Shown: one piece after another, positions 1-7,461 of the stretch
Position numbering within the stretch: the stretch's first letter is position 1
Layout of the letters: each line of letters starts with the position of its first letter
NCBI GenBank assembly: GCA_044375415.1
Contig: JBILMS010000039.1
Span: 1 to 30,561 of the forward strand
Origin: JAWXBG01 sp044375415
Lineage (GTDB): Bacteria; Bacteroidota; Bacteroidia; Flavobacteriales_D; Sanyastnellaceae
Reading direction: 5' to 3'
DNA: 30,561 nt
Translations under genes and position numbers: made by a program
The notes under the pieces: generated by a model
Seen by the model: only the letters and a program-made list of their open reading frames with translations
Database searches by the model: none
Told to the model about the DNA's origin: nothing

Positions 1-59
1 ACCGCAAATTCCGGTGTACCCATAAAAACTACTTTCAGCGAATGGTTCTTTCCACTCAT
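1..59 (-). CDS. fmt: Methionyl-tRNA formyltransferase, N-terminal fragment (cut by window edge)
   Basis: Only the first 19 complete codons are present; the gene runs off the left edge. From the ATG at 57-59 the peptide reads MSGKNHSLKVVFMGTPEFA. The VVFMGTPEFA stretch is the characteristic first beta-strand and loop of Fmt, which formylates initiator Met-tRNA using 10-formyl-THF. The extra residues before VVFMG are slightly longer than usual, so the internal ATG is a less likely alternative start. It begins one base after the stop of the 121-residue gene upstream, so it is probably the third gene of an operon with the DUF493 gene. Identification rests on a short but distinctive motif. Confidence 0.8.
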   Translation of the reverse strand, partial: MSGKNHSLKVVFMGTPEFA

Positions 60-60
60 C

Positions 61-426
61 TCAAGCAATGGTAAAATAAATGGAATCTTGCTGCTTGTCT
101 GTTATCATAAGACAGTAGTATTTGCCGGGGCTTAAAGTCAATTTACCCAAATCAAATCGAAGAATGCCCACTTCGATTTCACCTTTGAAAAATTCTTGAA
201 TAAGGTTCCCATCTAGTGAATGCACGGTAAGTTGAACATTTTGCCTTGATTTTACTTCGATGCCAATCTCAGAAGCATTCTCATCTTTTAAAGAGTCTTC
301 GGTGAAATAAATGTATCTTTCCTTGATCTCGTTTTTGCCCAGTGCATTTAACATGCGTTTGTAGAGTACATACACCATAATCAACAGAAGTGTGATCAGT
401 AGTGCGTTACGTAGTGTTTCGAGCAT
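61..426 (-). CDS. Small single-pass membrane protein with a CTD-like beta domain, unknown function
   Basis: 121 residues, family not recognised. Residues 6-22 are a strongly hydrophobic segment (LRNALLITLLLIMVYVLY) followed by basic residues, consistent with a signal anchor. The remainder is predicted soluble. Residues about 62-120 (QNVQLTVHSLDGNLIQEF ... LTLSPGKYYCLMITD) have the alternating pattern of the small Ig-like beta-sandwich used in T9SS sorting domains and FlgD-like domains: V-x-V-x-x-LDG-x-L, then L-x-PGKYY. Here it is attached to a membrane anchor, with no cargo. It lies 8 bases after the DUF493 gene and one base before fmt, so it is probably co-transcribed. Presence of a real gene is supported by tight packing; the fold resemblance is inference. 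Confidence 0.7.
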   Translation of the reverse strand: MLETLRNALLITLLLIMVYVLYKRMLNALGKNEIKERYIYFTEDSLKDENASEIGIEVKSRQNVQLTVHSLDGNLIQEFFKGEIEVGILRFDLGKLTLSPGKYYCLMITDKQQDSIYFTIA

Positions 427-434
427 TGGATTTG

Positions 435-713
435 TTATAGTGAGATAATTCCTTCTATGGTAGCGGCCAACTTATATCGCTCAAAAATAGAATTCGCATC
501 CAGCATCATTTCGCGAACGGTGATGCTTGTATATTTCGAATTGGCACTAAATTTTTGCTTGAACTCGGCACTTTCGCCAAAGATCAGCTTTAAACGAGTA
601 ACCTTTTCTTCATCGTTCAGAAATATGAACTTAAACATATAAACACTTGGCCAATGATGTATCTCATTCAGTCGTTTCCTCAACAAATCCATGTGATCCT
701 TATCGTCCTCCAT
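435..713 (-). CDS. DUF493 family protein (YbeD-like)
   Basis: 92 residues, the usual length for DUF493. Conserved traits are visible: a central FKFI-F segment, an EKV-x-x-L-x-x-IFGE strand, and a late SKYTSITVREMMLDANSIFERYKLAATIEGIISL helix-strand pattern, broken here only by line length. The family is a small ferredoxin-like alpha/beta domain whose role in Bacteroidota is unknown; E. coli YbeD is a relative near lipoate metabolism. The ATG at 711-713 is preceded 19 bases upstream by a TATTTTTG box. It appears to be the first gene of an operon with the 121-residue protein and fmt. Confidence 0.8.
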   Translation of the reverse strand: MEDDKDHMDLLRKRLNEIHHWPSVYMFKFIFLNDEEKVTRLKLIFGESAEFKQKFSANSKYTSITVREMMLDANSIFERYKLAATIEGIISL

Positions 714-731
714 ACAATCTCAGATTTTCCG

Positions 732-739
732 CAAAAATA
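732..739 (-). promoter_or_regulatory. Candidate Bacteroidota -7 box for the DUF493 operon
   Basis: The minus strand reads TATTTTTG, an exact match to TAnnTTTG, 19 bases before the DUF493 ATG. No clear TTTG/TTG -33 element is seen at the right distance, so this is only half of a promoter. Confidence 0.3.
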
Positions 740-779
740 GCGGGTACGCTCGGATTTTCGAAGACGATTATGCAGGAAT

Positions 780-843
780 GTGATAATGTGCTGATGTGCT
801 AATGTGCTGATGTGCTGATGTGCTAATGTGCCGTTGTGCAAAT
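780..843. repeat. Tandem octamer array (GTGCTGAT / GTGCTAAT)
   Basis: Eight consecutive 8-base units: GTGATAAT, GTGCTGAT, GTGCTAAT, GTGCTGAT, GTGCTGAT, GTGCTAAT, GTGCCGTT, GTGCAAAT. The units decay towards the right. The same units recur in inverted orientation at 1355-1396. Confidence 0.85.
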
Positions 844-876
844 AGTGCAATGACGTATAAATGAATAATTCTCTCC

Positions 877-1130
877 AAAGCTCCGTAGGAGCGACACCTC
901 ACTACCACAAAAAGCTCCGTAGGAGCGACATCTCACTACCAAAAACTTCCCCTTTCCACAAAGCTCCGTAGGAGCGACATCTCACCACCCAAAAAAAATC
1001 TTCCTTCCACAAAGCTCCGTAGGAGCGACATCTCACTACCACAAAAAGCTCCGTAGGAGCGACACCTTACTACGAAATCCCCTTCCCCCAAATCTAATCC
1101 TCTCGAAGCTCCAGAGGAGCGACATCTTAA
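877..1130. repeat. Six-copy palindromic repeat cluster, core GCTCCGTAGGAGC
   Basis: Cores lie at 880-892, 914-926, 963-975, 1014-1026, 1048-1060 and 1108-1120. Each is a 5-bp stem (GCTCC/GGAGC) with a 3-base loop, usually followed by GACATCTCACTACCA or a close variant. The last copy has loop AGA instead of GTA but an intact stem, so the palindrome itself appears to be what is kept. Start-to-start distances are 34, 49, 51, 34 and 60. The intervening pieces are pyrimidine-rich and resemble each other, so this is a degenerate minisatellite, not an array with unique spacers. Confidence 0.85.
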
Positions 1131-1354
1131 TTCCCTCCCTTTAAATCAACCCTTCCTTAAATTAAAATCGAACTCCTTTCAATGACGCTTTTTTCGAATT
1201 TTGGATTAAATCTTATATTTGAATGAATTGAACGAACGAATTCCTCTCCAAAAAATCGCATTTTACAATTCGAAAATAAATCGTATTGGACAATTGAACA
1301 ATTGAAGTATTGGCACGACTCAATAAACGAAAACTCCATTGCTTGATTCGAAAC

Positions 1355-1396
1355 CCCATCAGCACATCAGCACATTATCACATCAGCACATTATCA
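1355..1396. repeat. Inverted counterpart of the octamer array, overlapping the TonB receptor stop codon
   Basis: Read on the minus strand this is TGATAATGTGCTGATGTG followed by further GATAATGTGCTGAT units. The 18 bases at 1379-1396 are the exact reverse complement of 781-798. The TGA stop of the TonB receptor gene (1394-1396) is the first three bases of the repeat. Confidence 0.85.
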
Positions 1397-3982
1397 AAAC
1401 CGCACCCCAATCCGTACATTCAATCTCCGCCCTGTGAGATAAGTCGGTATGCTATACTGACGTCCATTGATGTCTTCGATCCACTGATGATTGATGATGT
1501 TGGTGTTGCCCATCAAATTAAATACCTCGAGTGAAACTGTGCCGGATTCTAAGTTTCGGGTAAACCAGTTTTTTCCTTCTTTCTTTGCTTTGGCTGTTAT
1601 GAGATCGCGCGAAAATCCAACGTCGGCACGAATGTAACTGCGTGTGCGGAAAACATCGAGATAACGCTCTTGTGAAGGCGGACCATAAGGCAGACCTGTT
1701 GCAAAATAAAAGTTCAAGAGGATCTTATTCTGTGGCCAACGTTTCATTTCATCCTGAAAAAGCATCGAAAAACTGATGCGCTGATCTGTTGGACGGGCAA
1801 CAAAACCGGGTGTTTGAAGGATGCTGTCAACCGCAATCGGATCGATAGAATAGCCGGGAATAATTGTGTCGCCGGCGGCGTTTAAATACACGTAATAAAA
1901 ATCATCGATGATGTCTTCTTCCGTTTTCAAAAAGGATAATCGCATCCATGACTGAACGTCTTTGATGAATTCGCCATTCAATAATAAATCGGCTCCATAA
2001 GCATACCCCTTGGAGTTGTTGGTGGCAAAATAGCGCTGACGAACGTTCTCCAATTCATAGGGAATCAAGTTGTCTAAACTCTTGTAATATGCTTCCGTCA
2101 CCATCTTAAATGGACGATCCCATAATCGCAACACGTAATTGGCTCCGACGATATAATGAATAGACTTTTGAGCTTGTATATCCTCATTTACCCGTCCATC
2201 GAATCCTCGCATTTCGCGATAAAAAGGTGGTTGGTAATAATATCCGATGGCCGCAGTCAAGATAACATCCTTTTTCACCGAATCAGACGGATTGCCGTCT
2301 TCATCTTCTCGCACTTTGGTCCACTCGGGAGAATATGAAAAGTTGATGCGAGGACTGTAGACTAATTCCTGATTAAAACTCCAATAGTTTGCGCGGATAC
2401 CTGTATTCAAACTGAAATTCTCTCCCTTTTTATTTTTCCAAGTCCGTGTATTCTGAACATAGGCACTTGATCGGAAACTTGATATATCATTTACCGCTCG
2501 CACTCGATCGTGCAAAAAGATATAGTCCTGTCCTTGTGCATCCGGATCGGTGTATCCAATACTATCCGGTTTATTCGGAGAGGCATATCCCGTCGAATCT
2601 ATCAAGGTCCATTCTTTGAGCTCATCGTACACATTTTCACGTTGAGCTTCTACTCCCCATTGCATCAAATTTCTCTTATTCACCTCGGCGAAACCTTTGT
2701 GTGTAAAATTGATCACAGATGCATTCAAAGTGTTTCGAGCATGCTCCAAAAAGGCTCCCACTCCCCTATTCACCAAGACTTCTCCAAATTCGTCGCTGCC
2801 GAGATCGCGTTCCAGTTCATCTAAGGAATAGGCTCCGAGTATGTCAAAATTTTCGCTCTCGTAGGTCTGAAATGCTGAGAATATAAATTTGAGCTGAGAG
2901 GATTCCGATGGATTGTATCGCGTGGCAAATGCTCCGAAAAAAGTTTCGAATTGAGTTACTTCTTGTCCTTCAAAAAACACCGTCAGACGTAATGCTTCAT
3001 TGATCGATCCTGCATCTGTTTGCCTTGTCTGTGGAACAAAGTTGTATCGATTGCGAGCATAATTTCCCAAAAAACTAAACTCCAAGGGCCCATATTTCTC
3101 AGGTGAAAACGTGAGATAGGTCTGAAAGTCCGTGTATCGGGGATCATAATCTCCTTGCGTGTCGAGTGTATTAAGAACGTAGGTATTGCTTTTATAACGA
3201 ATCCCACTGTTGTGCGTGAATTTTTCGTTTTTCGAAATTCCTTCCAATTGTATAGATCCGCCTAATAAACCTGCTGTAATTGCTCCTCCAAAACTATCCG
3301 GACGATGGTATTGAATATCCAAAACACTACTCATCTTATCTCCATACTTCGCGGCAAATCCACCTCCACTGAATTCGATGCTGCTTACCATATCGGGATT
3401 CGGAAAACTCAATCCTTCTTGTTCACCTGCTCTCACTAAAAAAGGTCTGTAAACTTGAATATCGTTTACATATACCAGGTTTTCATCGAAACTTCCCCCG
3501 CGAACACTGTAGCTAGAACTAAGTTCGCTAGGTGTATTCACGATAGTTTGCCTCAAATATCCTTCTATGCCTCCGTTGATATTTGGTAGCAGTGTATTTA
3601 ATCGAAGTTCAATTTTCTGAATGCGTTCTTGTCGGGCCCTGGTATCTGTAATCTCAACTGTACCTAAAGTAGAAGTCTGATCAAACAATAAATCAAGTTC
3701 TAGAATTTCACCGGACTTTACTCGAACGTAATATTCAGATCGGGCGGCAAAGTGTTTTACCAATAATACCTCCGGACGATCCGAAGGTATCTCCAATTCA
3801 AAGAAGCCATCTGAAGCGGATGAAGTAAAAAACTTGAGACTATCCGATTTCAGCAATACAAGTACGCCCGGAATAGGACCTCCCTTCTCGTCGTGCACAT
3901 AACCACGCACGGTTCCTCTCTGGGCTAGAGCTCCCTGAGCGAACAAAACAACAACTACTAGCGGAAAAAGGAATTTCAGCAT
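1394..3982 (-). CDS. TonB-dependent receptor with N-terminal carboxypeptidase-regulatory-like domain
   Basis: 862 residues from the ATG at 3980-3982; the frame can be opened three codons earlier at a TTG, but the ATG directly begins a good signal peptide (MLKFLFPLVVVVLFAQGALAQ). Domains in order: signal peptide (1-20), a carboxypeptidase-D-regulatory-like beta domain (about 23-103, with GTVRGYVHDEKGGPIPGV), the plug (about 128-224, including YSVRGGSFDENLVYVND and GGFAAKYGDKMSSVLDI), and a long 22-strand-type barrel ending in the aromatic residue of LNVRIGVRF. Such proteins import a ligand across the outer membrane using TonB energy; the ligand cannot be told, and no SusD partner is adjacent. 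It is 75 bases downstream of the DUF4340-like gene and could be the operon's last gene or have its own promoter (TATTTTTG at 3989-3996, no clear -33). Confidence 0.9.
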   Translation of the reverse strand: MLKFLFPLVVVVLFAQGALAQRGTVRGYVHDEKGGPIPGVLVLLKSDSLKFFTSSASDGFFELEIPSDRPEVLLVKHFAARSEYYVRVKSGEILELDLLFDQTSTLGTVEITDTRARQERIQKIELRLNTLLPNINGGIEGYLRQTIVNTPSELSSSYSVRGGSFDENLVYVNDIQVYRPFLVRAGEQEGLSFPNPDMVSSIEFSGGGFAAKYGDKMSSVLDIQYHRPDSFGGAITAGLLGGSIQLEGISKNEKFTHNSGIRYKSNTYVLNTLDTQGDYDPRYTDFQTYLTFSPEKYGPLEFSFLGNYARNRYNFVPQTRQTDAGSINEALRLTVFFEGQEVTQFETFFGAFATRYNPSESSQLKFIFSAFQTYESENFDILGAYSLDELERDLGSDEFGEVLVNRGVGAFLEHARNTLNASVINFTHKGFAEVNKRNLMQWGVEAQRENVYDELKEWTLIDSTGYASPNKPDSIGYTDPDAQGQDYIFLHDRVRAVNDISSFRSSAYVQNTRTWKNKKGENFSLNTGIRANYWSFNQELVYSPRINFSYSPEWTKVREDEDGNPSDSVKKDVILTAAIGYYYQPPFYREMRGFDGRVNEDIQAQKSIHYIVGANYVLRLWDRPFKMVTEAYYKSLDNLIPYELENVRQRYFATNNSKGYAYGADLLLNGEFIKDVQSWMRLSFLKTEEDIIDDFYYVYLNAAGDTIIPGYSIDPIAVDSILQTPGFVARPTDQRISFSMLFQDEMKRWPQNKILLNFYFATGLPYGPPSQERYLDVFRTRSYIRADVGFSRDLITAKAKKEGKNWFTRNLESGTVSLEVFNLMGNTNIINHQWIEDINGRQYSIPTYLTGRRLNVRIGVRF

Positions 3983-4057
3983 CGACGGCAAAAATAACAG
4001 ATTGGTCCGGTTGAAGGGGAGGAACGTAAAAAGGTCAAAATAGTATGTGAATCCTCG

Positions 4058-5089
4058 TTATGGGAACAGATTTATAAGCGGATCAAAGACATATCGCTGG
4101 GCCAATGCGACTTCTCCAGAGGGTGCTTTTGCGTAATAATACTCTTGATCCCAAGGATATGGGTTGCCATCGGGACCGGGCAATTCCGGATTAAATGCTC
4201 TCTTGTAAAACAAATCGACAAATGTCTTTTTGCCATTATTGTCTGTAACACTCAGTCTATAAGCCGGATTTGTATGCAGCAAAGAGTCTATAGATCCGGG
4301 CGACAAATAGTTGTTGTACGTTTCAAAATGCACTCTTTTGAATAAGAGCAAGTAGTCCTTTACACGAAGCGAATCAAAAGGAACAACCGGAAAATTAAAC
4401 GATCCTGTGCCTTGAGGATCGAGATAAAGTGAAATATTGTTTCCACCGGCATAGGTGATTTTATGGGACTTTACAGGGTTTTCAAATGACCTCAATTCAA
4501 CCGAACTGAGTTCTAGATTTGGAAAACGGAATATTCCTGTGTAACGCCATTCGTCTTCGGCCGCAAAAAAACGAGGTGTCAAAAAACCTGTGTTACCCTC
4601 TATATGTACGATGTAGGGTTGTTCGCTACGACCCATCCCCGGTATTTCCATTATCATAAAAGTACCCGTCTTGTCCGGGGTACTGTGACCTATATAATAA
4701 ATTCGAGAGGGTTCATCACCACCTTGATATATCTCTACTCTTTTTGCAACTACCAAATCGCGCATCACATTTTCGCGACCTTTTACAGGAACGTCACTGC
4801 GCACTTTAATTTGATGGAGGGTCTTTAGCAAGGTTTCTACCATTTCCGGACGTGCATAATAGCGGTCGTTTACGGTCCACATAGCGGAAGTATCGACCCT
4901 ATGGACCACGGCCGTCTTTCCACTAATAGGATCAAAAACGGTGAACTTCGTCACGGCTGCAGTATCCTCCAGAGCAAATTGCGCTAAGGGTTTGTCGGAT
5001 AAAGTAGTGGGGCTCTGCTTTTGATAAAGCCACCAAGCCAACGCACCAAGAACAAGAAGTATTACTAATAAAAAGAGATTTCTTTTCAT
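4058..5089 (-). CDS. DUF4340-like membrane-anchored protein
   Basis: 343 residues. Residues 4-22 form one transmembrane anchor (NLFLLVILLVLGALAWWLY). The rest is a predicted periplasmic domain rich in beta strands and Trp/Tyr/Phe. The anchor, the early 'FTVFDP' strand with 'W-V-N-D-R-Y-ARP', the 'VKVRS' strand and the YYIGHSTPDKTGTFM segment resemble DUF4340 proteins, which are often encoded beside GldG-like ABC exporter components. Its ATG overlaps the gldG stop (ATGA), so translation is probably coupled and the product is likely to act with GldG. The family assignment is from memory of the pattern, not a search; the molecular function is unknown. Confidence 0.6.
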   Translation of the reverse strand: MKRNLFLLVILLVLGALAWWLYQKQSPTTLSDKPLAQFALEDTAAVTKFTVFDPISGKTAVVHRVDTSAMWTVNDRYYARPEMVETLLKTLHQIKVRSDVPVKGRENVMRDLVVAKRVEIYQGGDEPSRIYYIGHSTPDKTGTFMIMEIPGMGRSEQPYIVHIEGNTGFLTPRFFAAEDEWRYTGIFRFPNLELSSVELRSFENPVKSHKITYAGGNNISLYLDPQGTGSFNFPVVPFDSLRVKDYLLLFKRVHFETYNNYLSPGSIDSLLHTNPAYRLSVTDNNGKKTFVDLFYKRAFNPELPGPDGNPYPWDQEYYYAKAPSGEVALAQRYVFDPLINLFP

Positions 5090-6822
5090 GCCTTCAAAGC
5101 TTTAGCCCATTTGCGTTTACGGATGAAAAATAAAGTCATTCCGAGCACTACAACCAATGCAACCGGCAAGACCGTATTGGTCCAAATGATCCTTGTTTTA
5201 TTTACATCCACCAATGTTGGATCTAATTGACGAAGTTCTATGGTTCGCGAACGAACTGAAATCAACGCTTGATCATCCAAAAGATAGTTCATGCAATTGA
5301 GCAAGAATTCTTGGTTGTCGTATACCACTGCATTCAAGTATCGATCATAACCTAAGGGTAGTGGATATGGACCCTGTTTATCCATTTTAATAGGATTGCG
5401 AACGATGTCTCCATCGCCAATCACTATCATTTTGGTTTGCTTACTTTGCTCTTTAAAAGCAATGGTGCTATCTTGTTTAATTACTTGCGACACTCTGTCT
5501 TTAAATGCCGATGGAAAAACTCCTTCCATCAAAAGTCCCATAATTCTGGGTTTTGTATCATTCCCTTCAAAATACTCGGGGCCAAGGGCTACAATTCCGG
5601 AGTTAATTCGAACCGGTGTTTTATACTCCTTCGAATATTTAGAGGACATAAGAATAGGAGTCTTCTTAATGTTCGGGTTTTCATTGACCGTATCCAAACT
5701 ACTTGCGAACTCAACCTTAATCGGATCGAGGTTTGCTCCAATAGGATGTGATTTTTCCATCGGGAGTAAAAGAGGTGTGTAATACCACGGGTACATTTGG
5801 TACCCACGTTGATTACCCATAGGTCCGGCATCCATTCCTATCTGAGCACAAATTTTATCGATTATAATGTTCCTGTTGGTGCGACAACCATATTCGAACA
5901 ACATCTCATAAAGACCCATTTCGTTTGAAATACCAATGGTTTGTTGTTGTTTGCTCAAGCTATCGAGATCGGTTAAAACAGGATCTATCATCCAAAGTAC
6001 TTTTCCTCCATTCATGATGTACTGATCGATCAGACCTCTATCTTGATCGGAGAACATACTATCGGGTTTGGCGATAATAATTGCATTGTATTTGTTCACA
6101 CGTTCTATTGCACCTTCTGCTTTGTCGGAGAGGGCGTTTAGTTTACCGTCGAGGGTTACAAATTCAATGGCATAATCCTTATTTAATGCATCGAGAAAAT
6201 AAGCCATCTCAATGTCTTGCAATTCGCTGTGACCTTCCAACACGCCTATGGCAGGACGTTCGGGACGAAGAGCCATTCGCAAGTTACTCGCAAGTTCGAA
6301 CTCAAGATTGTTGACCGATGAATTGATCATGGCATCGGCTGCGGTAGGTGTTTTACTCTTAAAAAATTGTACGGGATATTCTTTATTGCGATAGGATATA
6401 ATTGCTCCGGGCCATACGAGTTGATGAGATACTTCTCCACCCTGATCGTTATTCAATACCGTAAATTCAAGTCCGTTTTGAGTAAGAGTCTGTTCCTTTT
6501 CAGCTATTTCGTTTTTGGTTCCGGATTCATAGATATCGATGAACTCATATTCTACTTGGCCATTGCTGTAGTCGCGGAATTCATCCAGACTCTCTTTCAC
6601 CGCTCGCTCAAGGCGTTTAAATCCTGCCGGAAAATCGCCGGTGAGATAACAACGCACAAAAACTTTGTCTTCCAAATTCTCCAACATCTCGATGGTCGAA
6701 GGAGTGAGTGTATGCCGCTTTTCGGCGGTGAGGTCAACCTTAAAAAATACAAAACTGCAGATTATGGTCAGGGAAATGACTATTCCCAGACCGATCAGCA
6801 TTCGTGTTATATCGTTTCGCAT
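5086..6822 (-). CDS. gldG: Gliding-motility-associated ABC transporter substrate-binding protein GldG
   Basis: 578 residues, normal for GldG. Residues 9-28 are a transmembrane helix followed by FKVDLTAEKRHTLTPSTIEML, the hallmark N-terminal region of the GldG/ABC-2 auxiliary family. Middle section: periplasmic domain with DKVFVRCYLTGDFPAGFKRL and a GHSE-type strand; the C-terminus has a second transmembrane helix (about 550-568) and a basic tail. GldA-GldF-GldG form an inner-membrane ABC complex needed for gliding in Flavobacterium. Here the gene upstream is wbqC (13-base gap) and the gene downstream is DUF4340-like (4-base overlap). The permease GldF, which usually precedes gldG, is not in the window. 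Confidence 0.88.
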   Translation of the reverse strand: MRNDITRMLIGLGIVISLTIICSFVFFKVDLTAEKRHTLTPSTIEMLENLEDKVFVRCYLTGDFPAGFKRLERAVKESLDEFRDYSNGQVEYEFIDIYESGTKNEIAEKEQTLTQNGLEFTVLNNDQGGEVSHQLVWPGAIISYRNKEYPVQFFKSKTPTAADAMINSSVNNLEFELASNLRMALRPERPAIGVLEGHSELQDIEMAYFLDALNKDYAIEFVTLDGKLNALSDKAEGAIERVNKYNAIIIAKPDSMFSDQDRGLIDQYIMNGGKVLWMIDPVLTDLDSLSKQQQTIGISNEMGLYEMLFEYGCRTNRNIIIDKICAQIGMDAGPMGNQRGYQMYPWYYTPLLLPMEKSHPIGANLDPIKVEFASSLDTVNENPNIKKTPILMSSKYSKEYKTPVRINSGIVALGPEYFEGNDTKPRIMGLLMEGVFPSAFKDRVSQVIKQDSTIAFKEQSKQTKMIVIGDGDIVRNPIKMDKQGPYPLPLGYDRYLNAVVYDNQEFLLNCMNYLLDDQALISVRSRTIELRQLDPTLVDVNKTRIIWTNTVLPVALVVVLGMTLFFIRKRKWAKALKA

Positions 6823-6835
6823 AGTTGCAAATTTC

Positions 6836-7456
6836 TCAAGTAAAGGGCTTCACCGACGGAAGTGTTCCGCCATTTTTTAACAATAATATATAGTCAACCG
6901 ATCGCTTACCCATATTCATGATTAAATCTAAAACAGATAAACCTTGAATAAAGGGCATTCTATCCGCAAAAACCTGGGTGTATGCCGGGAAATCGGGCCA
7001 TAAAAAAGCCGGTTCCCAGAGTGTATTATTCATTTGCACGAACGATTCTGTTTTATCCACGTTTTTAAGATCTAGAAATCGGGCACACAAGGCAAGACTC
7101 TGTTCATTAAAATCAATCAGAAACGTTTGCTTTCCTTCCAAAATCAATTTAGTGAGCTCTTCTTCAACATAAATATAATAAGCAGATTTGCCATAAGCAC
7201 TTCGTATCGCTTGCATGTGCTGTCTTCTCCAACTATTTCCGAAAATGGCTATATCCGAAATAATTCGTTTTTCTCCTTTTTGTCCACTCACCGGAATGGT
7301 TAGAATTTCGTTGCCATGTGAACTTGCGATGGCGTACCTGTTTCGCCACGTTTGTTTGATGTAATGTTCCGAAACATTTATCTGTGCTTCGGAAATTGAT
7401 GCATAACAAATCCAAGGTATCAATGGAAATGGACACGAAGGAAGAACCGTGGTCAT
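6836..7456 (-). CDS. WbqC family protein
   Basis: 206 residues. WbqC-like features: an early PFPLIPWICYA segment, H-Y-I-K-QTWRNRYAIASSHG, LTIPV-SGQKGEKRIISDI, and a central WRRQHMQAIRSAYGKSAYYIYVEEEL, a pattern conserved across Bacteroidota WbqC proteins. The family is named after an O-antigen cluster gene, but its reaction is unknown. It sits 5 bases after lepB, reproducing the frequent Bacteroidota order dapB-lepB-wbqC. The compact spacing supports co-transcription. Identification of the family is good; function is unassigned. Confidence 0.8.
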   Translation of the reverse strand: MTTVLPSCPFPLIPWICYASISEAQINVSEHYIKQTWRNRYAIASSHGNEILTIPVSGQKGEKRIISDIAIFGNSWRRQHMQAIRSAYGKSAYYIYVEEELTKLILEGKQTFLIDFNEQSLALCARFLDLKNVDKTESFVQMNNTLWEPAFLWPDFPAYTQVFADRMPFIQGLSVLDLIMNMGKRSVDYILLLKNGGTLPSVKPFT

Positions 7457-7461
7457 AGGGT

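Larger units (their letters stand above)
714..1393. other. Non-coding repeat-rich intergenic region
   Basis: About 680 bases lie between the DUF493 start and the stop of the TonB receptor gene. They contain an octamer tandem array at 780-843, six copies of a short palindrome at 877-1130, a doubled CAATTGAA word near 1280-1297, and an inverted copy of the octamer array at 1355-1396. The short open frames here (for example on the minus strand near 1157-1339) are low-complexity and AT-rich, and I do not support them as genes. No convincing intrinsic terminator for the TonB receptor gene was found. Confidence 0.75.

Noticed and set aside
877..1130. Possible CRISPR array
   Set aside because: Repeat cores are only about 13-30 bases, spacing is irregular (34-60), and the intervals resemble each other. 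There are no cas genes in the window.
1157..1339. 60-codon minus-strand frame in the repeat region
   Set aside because: Low-complexity, AT-rich, no recognisable domain or promoter, and no conservation can be judged.
3983..3991. TTG start for the TonB receptor
   Set aside because: It adds only three residues before an ATG that opens a normal signal peptide.
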